Source of the DNA: Streptomyces sp. NRRL S-244
Lineage (GTDB): Bacteria > Actinomycetota > Actinomycetes > Streptomycetales > Streptomycetaceae
Length of the DNA: 64,000 nucleotides
Assembly: GCF_000717915.1 (NCBI RefSeq)
Contig: NZ_JOCX01000005.1
Location: 1 to 64,000, forward strand
Direction: 5' to 3'
A program made the translations under genes and the position numbers. Below are positions 42,740-53,016 of the stretch, one piece after another. Position 1 is the stretch's first letter. Each line of letters opens with the position of its first letter. The notes under the pieces were generated by a model, which did no database searches, had not been told where the DNA came from, and saw only the letters and a list, made by a program, of their open reading frames with translations.

Positions 42740-43108
42740 GTGATCCAGCAGGAGTCGCGACTGCGTGTCGCCGACAACACTGGTGCCAAGGAGATCCTTT
42801 GCATCCGTGTTCTCGGTGGTTCCGGTCGCCGCTACGCGGGCATCGGTGACGTCATCGTCGCCACCGTCAAGGACGCGATCCCCGGTGGCAACGTGAAGAA
42901 GGGTGACGTCGTCAAGGCGGTCATCGTTCGCACCGTCAAGGAGCGCCGCCGCCAGGACGGCTCGTACATCCGCTTCGACGAGAACGCCGCTGTCATTCTC
43001 AAGAACGACGGCGACCCTCGTGGCACCCGTATCTTCGGCCCCGTGGGCCGTGAGCTGCGCGAGAAGAAGTTCATGAAGATCATCTCGCTCGCGCCGGAGG
43101 TGCTGTAA
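42740..43108 (+). CDS. rplN: 50S ribosomal protein L14
   Basis: L14 forms an intersubunit bridge and is the docking site of the silencing factor RsfS. The 122-residue product begins [20 protein letters not shown] and has the signature [36 protein letters not shown] and [23 protein letters not shown] start with AGGAGATAG upstream. First gene of the spc cluster, 2 nt before rplX. Confidence 0.98.
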   Translation: MIQQESRLRVADNTGAKEILCIRVLGGSGRRYAGIGDVIVATVKDAIPGGNVKKGDVVKAVIVRTVKERRRQDGSYIRFDENAAVILKNDGDPRGTRIFGPVGRELREKKFMKIISLAPEVL

Positions 43109-43110
43109 GC

Positions 43111-43434
43111 ATGAAGATCAAGAAGGGCGACCTGGTCCAGGTCATCACCGGTAAGGACAAGGGCAAGCAGGGCAAGGTCATCGCGGCCATGCCCAGCGAG
43201 AACCGCGTCCTCGTCGAGGGTGTCAACCGGGTCAAGAAGCACACCAAGGCCGGCCAGACCGCTGGTGGTTCGCAGGCCGGTGGCATCGTGATCACCGAGG
43301 CCCCGATCCACGTCAGCAACGTTCAGCTGGTTGTGGAGAAGGACGGCCAGAAGGTCGTTACCCGCGTCGGTTTCCGCTTCGACGACGAGGGCAACAAGAT
43401 CCGCGTTGCCAAGCGGACGGGTGAGGACATCTGA
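43111..43434 (+). CDS. rplX: 50S ribosomal protein L24
   Basis: L24 initiates 50S assembly at the 5' end of 23S rRNA. The 107-residue KOW protein begins [20 protein letters not shown] and shows [38 protein letters not shown] and [20 protein letters not shown]. It starts 2 nt after rplN, and its stop overlaps the rplE ATG. Confidence 0.98.
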   Translation: MKIKKGDLVQVITGKDKGKQGKVIAAMPSENRVLVEGVNRVKKHTKAGQTAGGSQAGGIVITEAPIHVSNVQLVVEKDGQKVVTRVGFRFDDEGNKIRVAKRTGEDI

Positions 43435-43985
43435 TGGCTACCACTCCGCGTCTCAAGACGAAGTACCGCGAGGACATCGCGGGCAAGCTGCGTGAGGAGT
43501 TCTCGTACGAGAACGTCATGCAGATCCCCGGCCTCGTGAAGATCGTGGTCAACATGGGTGTGGGCGACGCCGCCCGCGACTCCAAGCTGATCGACGGCGC
43601 CATCCGCGACCTGACGACGATCACCGGTCAGAAGCCGGCCGTCACGAAGGCCCGCAAGTCCATCGCGCAGTTCAAGCTGCGTGAGGGTCAGCCGATCGGC
43701 TGCCACGTCACCCTCCGTGGTGACCGCATGTGGGAGTTCCTGGACCGTACGCTGTCGCTCGCGCTGCCGCGTATCCGTGACTTCCGTGGTCTGTCGCCGA
43801 AGCAGTTCGACGGCCGTGGCAACTACACCTTCGGTCTCACGGAGCAGGTCATGTTCCACGAGATCGACCAGGACAAGATCGACCGTACCCGGGGTATGGA
43901 CATCACCGTGGTCACCACGGCGACCAACGACGCTGAGGGCCGCGCGCTCCTTCGTCACCTCGGCTTCCCCTTCAAGGAGGCGTAA
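43434..43985 (+). CDS. rplE: 50S ribosomal protein L5
   Basis: L5 binds 5S rRNA and contacts P-site tRNA. The 183-residue product has [19 protein letters not shown], the signature [40 protein letters not shown] and [20 protein letters not shown]. The ATG shares its A with the rplX stop. rpsZ starts 5 nt after it. Confidence 0.98.
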   Translation: MATTPRLKTKYREDIAGKLREEFSYENVMQIPGLVKIVVNMGVGDAARDSKLIDGAIRDLTTITGQKPAVTKARKSIAQFKLREGQPIGCHVTLRGDRMWEFLDRTLSLALPRIRDFRGLSPKQFDGRGNYTFGLTEQVMFHEIDQDKIDRTRGMDITVVTTATNDAEGRALLRHLGFPFKEA

Positions 43986-43990
43986 GCGAG

Positions 43991-44176
43991 ATGGCGAAGA
44001 AGGCTCTCATCGCGAAGGCTGCCCGCAAGCCCAAGTTCGGTGTGCGTGCGTACACCCGCTGCCAGCGCTGCGGTCGTCCCCACTCCGTGTACCGCAAGTT
44101 CGGCCTGTGCCGCGTCTGCCTTCGTGAGATGGCTCACCGTGGCGAGCTGCCGGGCGTGACCAAGAGCTCCTGGTAA
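43991..44176 (+). CDS. rpsZ: 30S ribosomal protein S14, zinc-binding (type Z)
   Basis: The 61-residue short S14 carries a four-cysteine zinc ribbon (Cys24, Cys27, Cys40, Cys43 in [12 protein letters not shown] and [13 protein letters not shown]), characteristic of the C-plus form. Streptomyces genomes often also carry a zinc-free paralogue elsewhere under Zur control; it is not in this window. Located between rplE and rpsH. The 223-nt gap before rpsH holds a TAGGCT -10-like element at 44260 and no gene. Confidence 0.98.
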   Translation: MAKKALIAKAARKPKFGVRAYTRCQRCGRPHSVYRKFGLCRVCLREMAHRGELPGVTKSSW

Positions 44177-44399
44177 TTCCCTCCGGTCCGCAAGGACTTG
44201 GGAAGTTCCAGAGACTCTCGGTAAGCATCTGGTCGGTGGGTGCCCTGCTCCGCATGCCGTAGGCTTGTGGGGTTGGGCGTCCGCCGTCCATAACGACTTA
44301 CTACGCCGTAGGTCCCCGCACCGCACCCGTCCCGCCACTGAGTGGGGAGAGGGATGGCGCATACAGGAAACCCCGGCGAGAGAGGCCGAAGGCCACTTC

Positions 44400-44798
44400 A
44401 TGACCATGACTGACCCGATCGCAGACATGCTGACCCGTCTGCGTAACGCTAACTCGGCGTACCACGACACTGTCGTGATGCCGCACAGCAAGATCAAGTC
44501 GCACATCGCGGAGATCCTCAAGCAGGAGGGTTTCATCACCGGCTGGAAGGTCGAGGACGCCGAGGTCGGCAAGAACCTCGTCCTCGAGCTGAAGTTCGGG
44601 CCGAACCGTGAGCGCTCCATCGCGGGCATCAAGCGGATCTCGAAGCCCGGTCTGCGCGTGTACGCAAAGTCCACCAACCTGCCGAAGGTCCTCGGCGGCC
44701 TGGGCGTGGCGATCATCTCCACGTCCCACGGTCTCCTGACCGGCCAGCAGGCAGGCAAGAAGGGCGTAGGTGGGGAAGTCCTCGCCTACGTCTGGTAG
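44400..44798 (+). CDS. rpsH: 30S ribosomal protein S8
   Basis: S8 binds helix 21 of 16S rRNA and in E. coli represses the spc operon. The 132-residue product begins [20 protein letters not shown] and shows [40 protein letters not shown] and the C-terminal [20 protein letters not shown] and [12 protein letters not shown] 44400 is preceded by GAGAGAGG; ATG 44406 two codons on is an alternative. rplF follows after 20 nt. Confidence 0.97.
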   Translation: MTMTDPIADMLTRLRNANSAYHDTVVMPHSKIKSHIAEILKQEGFITGWKVEDAEVGKNLVLELKFGPNRERSIAGIKRISKPGLRVYAKSTNLPKVLGGLGVAIISTSHGLLTGQQAGKKGVGGEVLAYVW

Positions 44799-44818
44799 TC
44801 GGGAACGGAGGAAAAGCA

Positions 44819-45358
44819 ATGTCGCGAATCGGCAAGCTCCCCATCCAGGTTCCCGCCGGTGTGGACGTCACCATCGATGGCCGCACGGTCGCGGTGAAGG
44901 GCCCCAAGGGTCTCCTCTCGCACACCGTCGCCGCGCCGATCGAGATCGTCAAGGGTGAGGACGGCGTTCTGAACGTCACCCGCCCGAACGACGAGCGTCA
45001 GAACAAGGCCCTGCACGGCCTGTCCCGCACGCTGGTGGCGAACATGATCACCGGTGTGACCACGGGGTACGTCAAGGCTCTCGAGATCAGCGGTGTCGGT
45101 TACCGCGTCGCCGCGAAGGGCTCCGCTCTGGAGTTCCAGCTTGGTTACAGCCACCCGATCCTGATCGAGGCGCCCGAGGGCATCTCCTTCAAGGTCGAGT
45201 CGCCCACCAAGTTCTCGGTCGAGGGCATCGACAAGCAGAAGGTCGGCGAGGTCGCCGCCAACATCCGCAAGCTGCGGAAGCCCGACCCGTACAAGGCCAA
45301 GGGTGTCAAGTACGCCGGCGAGGTCATCCGCCGCAAGGTCGGAAAGGCTGGTAAGTAG
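44819..45358 (+). CDS. rplF: 50S ribosomal protein L6
   Basis: L6 lies by the sarcin-ricin loop near the factor-binding site. The 179-residue product is a duplicated alpha/beta fold: [55 protein letters not shown] and the C-terminal signature [30 protein letters not shown] precedes the ATG. rplR follows after 2 nt. Confidence 0.98.
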   Translation: MSRIGKLPIQVPAGVDVTIDGRTVAVKGPKGLLSHTVAAPIEIVKGEDGVLNVTRPNDERQNKALHGLSRTLVANMITGVTTGYVKALEISGVGYRVAAKGSALEFQLGYSHPILIEAPEGISFKVESPTKFSVEGIDKQKVGEVAANIRKLRKPDPYKAKGVKYAGEVIRRKVGKAGK

Positions 45359-45360
45359 CC

Positions 45361-45744
45361 ATGGCATACGGTGTGAAGATCGCCAAGGGCGACGCGTACA
45401 AGCGCGCTGCCAAGGCTCGCCGCCACATCCGCATCCGCAAGAACGTCTCGGGTACGGCGGAGCGTCCGCGCCTCGTCGTGACGCGTTCCAACCGCAACAT
45501 CGTTGCTCAGGTCATCGACGACCTCCAGGGTCACACCCTGGCGTCCGCGTCGACCCTGGACGCTTCGATCCGCGGTGGCGAAGGCGACAAGAGCTCGCAG
45601 GCCCAGGCTGTCGGCGCGCTCGTCGCCGAGCGTGCCAAGGCCGCGGGTGTCGAGACCGTCGTGTTCGACCGCGGTGGCAACCGATACGCCGGGCGCATTG
45701 CCGCTCTGGCTGACGCCGCCCGCGAAGCCGGGCTGAAGTTCTAA
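45361..45744 (+). CDS. rplR: 50S ribosomal protein L18
   Basis: L18 carries 5S rRNA to the large subunit with L5. The 127-residue product has a basic N terminus ([20 protein letters not shown]), then [20 protein letters not shown] and the C-terminal [20 protein letters not shown]. It starts 2 nt after rplF; rpsE follows after 45 nt. Confidence 0.98.
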   Translation: MAYGVKIAKGDAYKRAAKARRHIRIRKNVSGTAERPRLVVTRSNRNIVAQVIDDLQGHTLASASTLDASIRGGEGDKSSQAQAVGALVAERAKAAGVETVVFDRGGNRYAGRIAALADAAREAGLKF

Positions 45745-45789
45745 GCCCCGGTTCCGGGACTCACGGACGTAACAGAGAGAGGTAATCCA

Positions 45790-46392
45790 ATGGCTGGACC
45801 CCAGCGCCGCGGAAGCGGTGCCGGTGGCGGCGAGCGGCGGGACCGGAAGGGTCGCGACGGTGGCCCTGCCGCCGAGAAGACCGCTTACGTTGAGCGCGTT
45901 GTCGCGATCAACCGCGTCGCCAAGGTTGTCAAGGGTGGTCGCCGCTTCAGCTTCACCGCGCTGGTCGTGGTGGGCGACGGTGACGGCACTGTAGGTGTCG
46001 GTTACGGCAAGGCCAAGGAAGTTCCCGCGGCCATCGCCAAGGGTGTCGAGGAAGCCAAGAAGAACTTCTTCAAGGTTCCGCGCATCCAGGGCACCATCCC
46101 GCACCCGATCCAGGGCGAGAAGGCGGCCGGCGTTGTCCTGCTGAAGCCTGCTTCCCCCGGTACCGGTGTTATCGCCGGTGGCCCGGTGCGCGCCGTTCTG
46201 GAGTGCGCCGGCGTTCACGACATCCTGTCGAAGTCGCTCGGCTCCGACAACGCGATCAACATCGTGCACGCGACCGTGGAGGCCCTCAAGGGTCTGCAGC
46301 GTCCCGAGGAGATCGCGGCTCGCCGTGGTCTGCCCCTCGAGGACGTCGCCCCCGCGGCCCTGCTCCGTGCGCGTGCTGGGGCGGGTGCGTAA
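45790..46392 (+). CDS. rpsE: 30S ribosomal protein S5
   Basis: S5 contributes to decoding accuracy and the mRNA entry site; spectinomycin-resistance changes map to its N-terminal loop. The 200-residue product has a Gly/Arg-rich N terminus, [40 protein letters not shown], and the C-terminal [28 protein letters not shown] lies upstream. The stop overlaps the rpmD ATG by one base (TAATG). Confidence 0.98.
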   Translation: MAGPQRRGSGAGGGERRDRKGRDGGPAAEKTAYVERVVAINRVAKVVKGGRRFSFTALVVVGDGDGTVGVGYGKAKEVPAAIAKGVEEAKKNFFKVPRIQGTIPHPIQGEKAAGVVLLKPASPGTGVIAGGPVRAVLECAGVHDILSKSLGSDNAINIVHATVEALKGLQRPEEIAARRGLPLEDVAPAALLRARAGAGA

Positions 46393-46574
46393 TGGCTCGC
46401 CTCAAGATCACGCAGACGAAGTCGTACATCGGCAGCAAGCAGAACCACCGCGACACGCTGCGTTCGCTCGGGCTCAAGCGCCTGAACGACGTCGTCGTCA
46501 AGGAGGACCGCCCCGAGTTCCGCGGAATGGTTCACACCGTCCGCCACCTCGTGACGGTTGAGGAGGTTGACTAA
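46392..46574 (+). CDS. rpmD: 50S ribosomal protein L30
   Basis: A 60-residue L30: [40 protein letters not shown] and [19 protein letters not shown]. The fold and length are those of the bacterial short form. The ATG shares its A with the rpsE stop, and rplO starts 2 nt after the stop. Confidence 0.97.
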   Translation: MARLKITQTKSYIGSKQNHRDTLRSLGLKRLNDVVVKEDRPEFRGMVHTVRHLVTVEEVD

Positions 46575-46576
46575 TC

Positions 46577-47032
46577 ATGGCTGAGAACAGCCCGCTGAAG
46601 GCCCACAACCTCCGTCCCGCCCCCGGCGCCAAGACCGCGAAGACCCGTGTCGGTCGTGGTGAGGCGTCGAAGGGTAAGACGGCCGGTCGTGGTACGAAGG
46701 GCCAGAAGGCCCGTTACCAGATCCCGCAGCGCTTCGAGGGTGGGCAGATGCCCCTCCACATGCGCCTGCCGAAGCTCAAGGGCTTCAAGAACCCGTTCCG
46801 CACCGAGTTCCAGGTTGTCAACCTGGACAAGCTCGGCGCTCTCTACCCCGAGGGTGGAGAGGTCACGGTGGCCGACCTGGTCGCCAAGGGCGCGGTTCGC
46901 AAGAACAGCCTCGTCAAGGTCCTGGGCCAGGGCGAGATCTCCGTGGCGCTGACGGTTTCGGTTGACGCCGTTTCCGCCTCCGCCAAGGAGAAGATTGCCG
47001 CTGCCGGCGGCACCGTCACCGAGCTCGTCTAA
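46577..47032 (+). CDS. rplO: 50S ribosomal protein L15
   Basis: L15 is a late assembly protein with a long basic extension into 23S rRNA. The 151-residue product shows [60 protein letters not shown] and the C-terminal [20 protein letters not shown]. It is the last ribosomal protein gene before secY; a stable hairpin follows. Confidence 0.98.
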   Translation: MAENSPLKAHNLRPAPGAKTAKTRVGRGEASKGKTAGRGTKGQKARYQIPQRFEGGQMPLHMRLPKLKGFKNPFRTEFQVVNLDKLGALYPEGGEVTVADLVAKGAVRKNSLVKVLGQGEISVALTVSVDAVSASAKEKIAAAGGTVTELV

Positions 47033-47063
47033 GACGACCTTTGTGACAAATAGCGAGTAAAAC

Positions 47064-47103
47064 CCGACCGGGGATGCCTCACAAATGGGGCATCCCCGGT
47101 TGG
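47064..47103 (+). terminator. Hairpin between rplO and secY
   Basis: A 15-bp stem pairs 47064-47078 with 47089-47103 (one G-T pair near the base). No T run follows. The 188-nt gap may also hold a secY promoter, but I see no convincing pair of hexamers. Confidence 0.75.
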
Positions 47104-47220
47104 TCGTTCCACGGGGGGCGCAGTCGCCGGTAAGGTGGCCTGCACCTTTGCTTGTACGTATTCGTCGATCCCTCAGACCGTCACCTCTGACGCAGTAGCG
47201 CGGGGGTCGCAGGAGGCACC

Positions 47221-48534
47221 GTGCTCACCGCGTTCGCCCGGGCGTTCAAGACGCCCGACCTGCGCAAGAAGCTGCTCTTCACGCTCGGCATCATCGTGCT
47301 GTTCCGGCTCGGGTCCCACATCCCGGTACCCGGCGTGAGCTACAAGAACGTTCAGATCTGTGTGGACCAGGCCGGGAGCAGCAACAGCCTCTTCGGTCTC
47401 GTCAACATGTTCAGCGGCGGTGCGCTGCTGCAGATCACGATCTTCGCGCTCGGCATCATGCCGTACATCACGGCGAGCATCATCCTGCAGCTGCTGACCG
47501 TGGTCATCCCGAAGCTGGAGAACCTCAAAAAAGAGGGTCAGTCCGGCACGGCGAAGATCACTCAGTACACGCGCTATCTGACGGTCGCACTCGCGATCCT
47601 GCAGGGCACCGGCCTCGTCGCCACCGCCCGCACTGGTGCCCTGTTCCAGGGTTGCCAGGTCGCCAGCCAGATCGTTCCGAACCGGTCGATCTTCACCACC
47701 ATCGTCATGGTCATCACCATGACCGCGGGTACCTGTGTCGTCATGTGGCTCGGTGAGCTCGTGACGGACCGCGGCATCGGCAACGGCATGTCGATCCTGA
47801 TGTTCATCTCGATCGCCGCCGGCTTCATCGGCGCCCTGTGGCAGATCAAGCTCCAGGGCAAGATCGCCGACGGCTGGGTCGAGTTCGGCGTGGTCATCCT
47901 CGTCGGCCTGGCCATGGTCGCGCTGGTCGTCTTCGTCGAGCAGGCGCAGCGTCGGATTCCGGTCCAGTACGCGAAGCGCATGATCGGCCGCCGCGCGTAC
48001 GGGGGCACCTCGACGTACATCCCGCTCAAGGTGAACCAGGCCGGTGTCATCCCGGTCATCTTCGCCTCGTCGCTGCTGTACATCCCGGCGCTGATCGTGC
48101 AGTTCAGCGGTTCGACCGCGGGCTGGGCCACCTGGATCCAGAAGCACTTCGTCAAGGGCGACCACCCGTACTACATCGCGGCCTACTTCCTCCTGATCGT
48201 CTTCTTCGCGTTCTTCTACGTGGCGATTTCTTTCAACCCCGAGGAAGTTGCAGACAACATGAAGAAGTATGGTGGGTTCATCCCGGGTATCCGTGCCGGT
48301 CGACCCACCGCCGAGTACCTGAGCTACGTGCTCAACCGGATCACCTGGCCGGGGTCGCTGTACCTGGGTCTCATCGCTCTTGTGCCGACGATGGCGTTGG
48401 CCGGCTTCGGAGCGAACCAGAACTTCCCGTTCGGCGGGACGAGCATCCTCATCATCGTGGGTGTGGGTCTGGAAACCGTGAAGCAGATCGAGAGCCAGCT
48501 CCAGCAGCGCAATTACGAAGGGTTCCTCCGCTGA
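47221..48534 (+). CDS. secY: Preprotein translocase subunit SecY
   Basis: SecY is the protein-conducting channel of the Sec system, partnered with SecE and SecA. The 437-residue product has ten predicted spans, the plug region [38 protein letters not shown], the signature [20 protein letters not shown], cytosolic loop C5 ([19 protein letters not shown]) needed for SecA and ribosome contact, and a C terminus [12 protein letters not shown] start with GCAGGAGG upstream. Its stop overlaps the adk ATG (TGATG). Confidence 0.98.
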   Translation: MLTAFARAFKTPDLRKKLLFTLGIIVLFRLGSHIPVPGVSYKNVQICVDQAGSSNSLFGLVNMFSGGALLQITIFALGIMPYITASIILQLLTVVIPKLENLKKEGQSGTAKITQYTRYLTVALAILQGTGLVATARTGALFQGCQVASQIVPNRSIFTTIVMVITMTAGTCVVMWLGELVTDRGIGNGMSILMFISIAAGFIGALWQIKLQGKIADGWVEFGVVILVGLAMVALVVFVEQAQRRIPVQYAKRMIGRRAYGGTSTYIPLKVNQAGVIPVIFASSLLYIPALIVQFSGSTAGWATWIQKHFVKGDHPYYIAAYFLLIVFFAFFYVAISFNPEEVADNMKKYGGFIPGIRAGRPTAEYLSYVLNRITWPGSLYLGLIALVPTMALAGFGANQNFPFGGTSILIIVGVGLETVKQIESQLQQRNYEGFLR

Positions 48535-49181
48535 TGCGAATCGTCCTCGTCGGACCGCCCGGTGCGGGCAAGGGAACGCAGGCCGCGTTCCTTGCGAAGA
48601 ACCTGTCGATCCCGCACATCTCCACGGGCGACCTCTTCCGCGCCAACATCAGCCAGAACACCGAGCTGGGCCAGCGCGCGAAGGCGTTCATGGACGCCGG
48701 TGACCTCGTCCCCGACGAGATCACCATCGGCATGGCCAAGGACCGGATGGAGCAGCCGGACGCCACGGGCGGCTTCCTGCTGGACGGCTTCCCGCGCAAC
48801 GTCTCCCAGGCGGAGGCGCTGGACGAGATGCTGCGGACCGCCGGCATGAAGCTGGACGCCGTCCTCGACCTGGAGGTCGAGGAGGACGAGGTCGTCAAGC
48901 GCATCGCCGGCCGCCGGATCTGCCGCAACGACTCCGCGCACGTCTTCCACGTCGAGTACGCGGCGCCGAAGGCCGCGGGTGTCTGCGACACCTGCGGCGG
49001 CGAGCTGTACCAGCGTGACGACGACTCCGAGGCCACGGTGCGCAACCGGCTCGAGGTCTACCACACGCAGACCGAGCCGATCATCGACTACTACAAGGCC
49101 CAGGGCCTGCTGGTGACGATCCCCGCCCTCGGTGAGGTCGCGGACGTCACGCAGCGTGCGATGGACGCGCTCAAGAAGTAG
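48534..49181 (+). CDS. adk: Adenylate kinase
   Basis: Adk interconverts ATP and AMP with two ADP. The 215-residue product has the P loop [10 protein letters not shown] at residues 7-16, the NMP-binding segment [20 protein letters not shown], and the long form LID domain [14 protein letters not shown] to [14 protein letters not shown]. The LID retains three Cys (one in ICRND, two in CDTC), while the second position of the classical zinc quartet is not Cys, so zinc binding is uncertain. It is coupled to secY by a one-base overlap. Confidence 0.97.
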   Translation: MRIVLVGPPGAGKGTQAAFLAKNLSIPHISTGDLFRANISQNTELGQRAKAFMDAGDLVPDEITIGMAKDRMEQPDATGGFLLDGFPRNVSQAEALDEMLRTAGMKLDAVLDLEVEEDEVVKRIAGRRICRNDSAHVFHVEYAAPKAAGVCDTCGGELYQRDDDSEATVRNRLEVYHTQTEPIIDYYKAQGLLVTIPALGEVADVTQRAMDALKK

Positions 49182-49198
49182 TAACCCTTGTTGTGAGC

Positions 49199-49237
49199 AG
49201 TACGGCCGCGGTGTCCCCAGGACTCCGCGGCCGTACT
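49199..49237 (+). terminator. Hairpin between adk and map
   Basis: AGTACGGCCGCGG (49199-49211) pairs perfectly with CCGCGGCCGTACT (49225-49237) around a 13-nt loop, 17 nt after the adk stop. No T run follows, so read-through to map is possible. Confidence 0.75.
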
Positions 49238-49292
49238 GTTGAGACGACCGGAACAACGCAGACCCGAAGTCCGAAGGTGGAAGGCACTACCC

Positions 49293-50129
49293 ATGGTCCA
49301 GATCAAGACCCCCGAGCAGATCGCGAAGATGCGCGAGGCAGGGCTGGTCGTCGCCGCGATCCACGCGGCGACCCGTGAGGCGGCCGTACCGGGCGCCACG
49401 ACGCGGGATCTGGACATGGTGGCCCGCAAGGTCATCGCGGATGCCGGGGCCAAGTCGAACTTCCTCGGCTACGGCGGCTTCCCCGCGACGATCTGTACGT
49501 CCGTGAACGAGGTCGTGGTCCACGGCATCCCGGACGACAAGACGGTCCTCAAGGACGGCGACGTCATCTCGATCGACGCCGGTGCGATCGTGGACGGCTG
49601 GCACGGCGACGCCGCGTACACGGCCTTCGTGGGCACGGGTCACGCTCCGGAGCTGATCGAGCTCTCGCGGGTGACCGAGGAGTCGATGTGGGCCGGCATC
49701 GCCGCGATGAAGCTCGGCAACCGCCTGGTGGACATCTCCAAGGCGATCGAGGGCTACATCCGCCGCCAGCCGCGGCCCGCGACCGGCAAGTACGGGATCA
49801 TCGAGGACTACGGCGGCCACGGCATCGGGTCCGAGATGCACATGGACCCCCACCTGCTGAACTACGTCTCGCGCAAGCGCGGCAAGGGCATCAAGCTCGT
49901 CCCGGGCGTCTGCCTGGCCATCGAGCCCATGGTCTCCCTGGGCACCCCCCAGACGGAGGTCCTGGCGGACGACTGGACGGTCATCACCACGGACGGCACC
50001 TGGTCCTCGCACTGGGAGCACTCCATCGCCCTGACCGAGGCCGGGCCCATCGTCCTGACCAGCCCGGACTGCGGCAAGGCCAAGCTGGCGGAATACGGCG
50101 TGACCACTGCGCCGGATCCCCTCGGTTAA
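49293..50129 (+). CDS. map: Methionine aminopeptidase, type I
   Basis: MetAP removes the initiator methionine of nascent proteins. The 278-residue product has the five metal ligands of the pita-bread fold: Asp in SIDAGAIVDGWHGDAAY (both Asp), His in GHGIGSEMH, Glu in IEPMVS and Glu in HWEHSIALTE. His in FPATICTSVNEVVVHG is the substrate-facing histidine. ATG 49293 has GGTGGAAGG upstream; the in-frame extension to 49239 passes through the hairpin region. Streptomyces generally have more than one map; this is the ribosomal-cluster copy. Confidence 0.97.
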   Translation: MVQIKTPEQIAKMREAGLVVAAIHAATREAAVPGATTRDLDMVARKVIADAGAKSNFLGYGGFPATICTSVNEVVVHGIPDDKTVLKDGDVISIDAGAIVDGWHGDAAYTAFVGTGHAPELIELSRVTEESMWAGIAAMKLGNRLVDISKAIEGYIRRQPRPATGKYGIIEDYGGHGIGSEMHMDPHLLNYVSRKRGKGIKLVPGVCLAIEPMVSLGTPQTEVLADDWTVITTDGTWSSHWEHSIALTEAGPIVLTSPDCGKAKLAEYGVTTAPDPLG

Positions 50130-50159
50130 TGATCTACGCTGTGGGGCAAACTTTCCGGA

Positions 50160-50189
50160 TTCGTCTTTCTGGGTGCCCTGACGTAGACT
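50160..50189 (+). promoter_or_regulatory. Candidate infA promoter
   Basis: TAGACT at 50184-50189 is a good -10; TTCGTC at 50160-50165 with an 18-nt spacer is a weak -35. The start would be near 50196, leaving a leader of about 75 nt before infA. Confidence 0.4.
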
Positions 50190-50269
50190 GACTCGTCGGC
50201 TCCTTTGCACCCGCATGTCCGCATGCGAAGCAGGGAGCTGATCAAGGTAGCCGATTCGAAGGGCGAAGC

Positions 50270-50491
50270 GTGGCCAAGAAGCAAGGTGCCATCGAAATCG
50301 AGGGCACCGTGATCGAGTCCCTCCCGAACGCGATGTTCAAGGTGGAACTGCAGAACGGTCACAAGGTCCTCGCGCACATCAGCGGCAAGATGCGTATGCA
50401 CTACATCCGCATCCTCCCGGATGACCGGGTCGTTGTGGAGCTGTCTCCGTACGACCTGACGCGTGGCCGGATCGTCTACCGATACAAGTAG
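50270..50491 (+). CDS. infA: Translation initiation factor IF-1
   Basis: IF-1 binds the A site of the 30S subunit during initiation. The 73-residue OB-fold protein is [60 protein letters not shown] and [16 protein letters not shown] start at 50270 with AGGGCGAAG upstream. First gene of the alpha cluster; rpmJ begins 73 nt downstream. Confidence 0.98.
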   Translation: MAKKQGAIEIEGTVIESLPNAMFKVELQNGHKVLAHISGKMRMHYIRILPDDRVVVELSPYDLTRGRIVYRYK

Positions 50492-50564
50492 ATCTTGTCC
50501 TCACTCCTGCCTGGGCATACGTCCCGGTACGGGTGGTGGCACTGACCCGGAGAACCTCACCAAC

Positions 50565-50678
50565 ATGAAGGTCAAGCCGAGCGTCAAGAAGATCTGCGAC
50601 AAGTGCAAGGTGATCCGCCGTCACGGTCGGGTCATGGTCATCTGCGACAACCTGCGCCACAAGCAGCGCCAGGGCTGA
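50565..50678 (+). CDS. rpmJ: 50S ribosomal protein L36 (zinc-binding form)
   Basis: A 37-residue protein, one of the smallest genes here: [20 protein letters not shown] and [17 protein letters not shown]. Cys11, Cys14, Cys27 and His32 form the complete zinc ribbon. ATG preceded by CGGAGAA. The following 197 nt to rpsM contain a possible ACCACC/GGTGGT hairpin at 50804-50823 and nothing coding. Confidence 0.97.
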   Translation: MKVKPSVKKICDKCKVIRRHGRVMVICDNLRHKQRQG

Positions 50679-50875
50679 CGCACGCCGACCGACCTGCCTT
50701 CCGCAGTTCTTCGCGCGACGTAAGAAAACGTACATACGCAGAACCCGCCCAGCCCTGAGAAGGGCCGGCGGCACCTCCGGCGGGGGCCGGGGACCCGGAC
50801 GTACCACCATCCATCAGGGTGGTCGGCGGTCGGGAGTGGTTCTGCGGAAGACCCCCGAACACACAGGAGCCATTT

Positions 50876-51256
50876 GTGGCACGCGTTTCCGGTGTTGACA
50901 TCCCGCGCGAAAAGCGCGTGGAGATCGCACTCACCTACGTCTTCGGTATCGGGCGCACCCGGTCCAAGGAGATCCTCGCCTCCACCGGCGTGAACCCGAA
51001 CACCCGCGTTCGTGACCTGGCCGAAGAGGACCTCGTCAAGATCCGCGAGTACGTGGACGCCAACCTCCGTACCGAGGGTGACCTCCGCCGCGAGATCCAG
51101 GGCGACATCCGCCGCAAGATCGAGATCCAGTGCTACCAGGGCATCCGCCACCGTCGTGGCCTGCCGGTGCACGGTCAGCGCACCAGCACGAACGCGCGTA
51201 CCCGCAAGGGCCCGCGTCGCGCGATCGCCGGTAAGAAGAAGCCGGGCAAGAAGTAG
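50876..51256 (+). CDS. rpsM: 30S ribosomal protein S13
   Basis: S13 sits in the 30S head and forms inter-subunit bridges, contacting P-site tRNA with its tail. The 126-residue product begins [20 protein letters not shown] and has [39 protein letters not shown] and the signature [23 protein letters not shown] 50876 has ACAGGAGC upstream; a start at 50819 would add 19 unconserved residues. rpsK follows after 54 nt. Confidence 0.97.
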   Translation: MARVSGVDIPREKRVEIALTYVFGIGRTRSKEILASTGVNPNTRVRDLAEEDLVKIREYVDANLRTEGDLRREIQGDIRRKIEIQCYQGIRHRRGLPVHGQRTSTNARTRKGPRRAIAGKKKPGKK

Positions 51257-51310
51257 TCCTGTTCAGCGGTCTTGCGCTGTAGGACCGACCACCTCCCGTA
51301 GGAGATTTAG

Positions 51311-51715
51311 ATGCCCCCCAAGGGTCGTCAGGGCGCTGCCAAGAAGGTGCGCCGCAAGGAAAAGAAGAACGTCGCTCACGGGCACGCCCACATCAAGAGC
51401 ACGTTCAACAACACGATCGTCTCGATCACGGACCCCTCGGGCAACGTGATCTCCTGGGCCTCCGCCGGCCACGTCGGCTTCAAGGGCTCGCGCAAGTCCA
51501 CCCCCTTCGCCGCGCAGATGGCCGCCGAGTCGGCCGCCCGCCGCGCGCAGGAGCACGGCATGCGCAAGGTTGACGTCTTCGTCAAGGGTCCGGGCTCCGG
51601 CCGCGAGACCGCGATCCGCTCCCTCCAGGCCACCGGCCTCGAGGTCGGCTCGATCCAGGACGTCACCCCCACCCCGCACAACGGCTGCCGCCCGCCGAAG
51701 CGCCGCCGCGTCTGA
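51311..51715 (+). CDS. rpsK: 30S ribosomal protein S11
   Basis: S11 forms the platform of the 30S subunit with the Shine-Dalgarno cleft. The 134-residue product has a basic N terminus ([20 protein letters not shown]), [40 protein letters not shown] and the signature [26 protein letters not shown] precedes the ATG. Notably rpoA follows directly: rpsD, which lies here in E. coli and Bacillus-type alpha operons of many bacteria, is absent. Confidence 0.98.
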   Translation: MPPKGRQGAAKKVRRKEKKNVAHGHAHIKSTFNNTIVSITDPSGNVISWASAGHVGFKGSRKSTPFAAQMAAESAARRAQEHGMRKVDVFVKGPGSGRETAIRSLQATGLEVGSIQDVTPTPHNGCRPPKRRRV

Positions 51716-51728
51716 CGACTGCCGGACT

Positions 51729-51832
51729 TTTCGCTTCGTCGAAGCGAAAGACCGCGTCTGACGCAGCGGACGCACCTGTGCGTCTTTGAGTGTCCGGGCG
51801 GTACGAACCCCTTCGGGGGGACGTGCCGCCCG
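51729..51832 (+). promoter_or_regulatory. Two structured elements between rpsK and rpoA
   Basis: A perfect inverted repeat TTTCGCTTCG-T-CGAAGCGAAA (51729-51749) is followed by a compound hairpin: CGGGCGG (51795-51801) with CCGCCCG (51826-51832) and an inner CCCC-TTCG-GGGG stem (51808-51819). The 186-nt gap probably separates rpoA expression from the ribosomal genes; no clear promoter pair is seen. Confidence 0.6.
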
Positions 51833-51901
51833 TACCCTTGCAGTACCTGGCTTTACCCGTCGGGCGTCAAATAGTGGGCGTCCACGACTGAAGGAACACA
51901 C

Positions 51902-52924
51902 ATGCTTATCGCTCAGCGTCCTTCGCTGACCGAAGAGGTCGTCGACGAGTACCGCTCGCGGTTCGTGATCGAGCCGCTCGAGCCGGGCTTCGGCTACACC
52001 CTCGGCAACTCGCTGCGCCGCACGCTCCTGTCCTCGATCCCGGGTGCCGCTGTCACCAGCATCCGCGTGGACGGCGTCCTGCACGAGTTCACCACCGTGC
52101 CCGGTGTCAAGGAAGACGTCACCGACATCATCCTCAACATCAAGCAGCTGGTCGTCTCCTCGGAGCACGACGAGCCGGTCGTGATGTACCTGCGCAAGCA
52201 GGGTCCCGGCCTGGTCACCGCTGCCGACATCGCGCCCCCGGCCGGTGTCGAGGTGCACAACCCGGACCTGGTCCTCGCCACGCTCAACGGCAAGGGCAAG
52301 CTGGAGATGGAGCTGACCGTCGAGCGCGGTCGCGGCTACGTCTCCGCCGTCCAGAACAAGCAGCTGGGCCAGGAGATCGGCCGCATCCCGGTCGACTCCA
52401 TCTACAGCCCGGTCCTCAAGGTCACCTACAAGGTCGAGGCGACCCGAGTCGAGCAGCGCACCGACTTCGACAAGCTCATCGTCGACGTCGAGACCAAGCA
52501 GGCCATGCGCCCGCGCGACGCCATGGCGTCCGCCGGCAAGACCCTGGTCGAGCTGTTCGGTCTGGCGCGCGAGCTCAACATCGACGCCGAGGGCATCGAC
52601 ATGGGCCCGTCCCCGACGGACGCCGCCCTGGCCGCCGACCTGGCGCTGCCGATCGAGGAGCTCGAGCTCACCGTTCGGTCGTACAACTGCCTCAAGCGCG
52701 AGGGCATCCACTCCGTGGGTGAGCTCGTCGCCCGCTCCGAGGCCGACCTGCTCGACATCCGCAACTTCGGTGCGAAGTCGATCGACGAGGTCAAGGCGAA
52801 GCTGGCCGGCATGGGCCTGGCCCTCAAGGACAGCCCGCCCGGATTCGACCCGACCGCCGCCGCCGACGCCTTCGGCGCCGACGACGACGCGGACGCCGGT
52901 TTCGTCGAGACCGAGCAGTACTGA
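51902..52924 (+). CDS. rpoA: DNA-directed RNA polymerase subunit alpha
   Basis: Alpha dimerises to nucleate RNA polymerase and its C-terminal domain binds UP elements and activators. The 340-residue product has the N-terminal domain [40 protein letters not shown] and [17 protein letters not shown], a linker near 235-255, and the C-terminal domain [20 protein letters not shown] and [21 protein letters not shown] Asp/Ala-rich tail follows ([19 protein letters not shown]). ATG with GAAGGAAC upstream. Confidence 0.98.
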   Translation: MLIAQRPSLTEEVVDEYRSRFVIEPLEPGFGYTLGNSLRRTLLSSIPGAAVTSIRVDGVLHEFTTVPGVKEDVTDIILNIKQLVVSSEHDEPVVMYLRKQGPGLVTAADIAPPAGVEVHNPDLVLATLNGKGKLEMELTVERGRGYVSAVQNKQLGQEIGRIPVDSIYSPVLKVTYKVEATRVEQRTDFDKLIVDVETKQAMRPRDAMASAGKTLVELFGLARELNIDAEGIDMGPSPTDAALAADLALPIEELELTVRSYNCLKREGIHSVGELVARSEADLLDIRNFGAKSIDEVKAKLAGMGLALKDSPPGFDPTAAADAFGADDDADAGFVETEQY

Positions 52925-53016
52925 GCAGCACCCGTAGAACTTTCCCGCGGCAGCCGCCGCGGGGGAACTGACACCGGTACCTGACACGGCCGGTGCAGAT
53001 ATGAAGGAGTAACACC

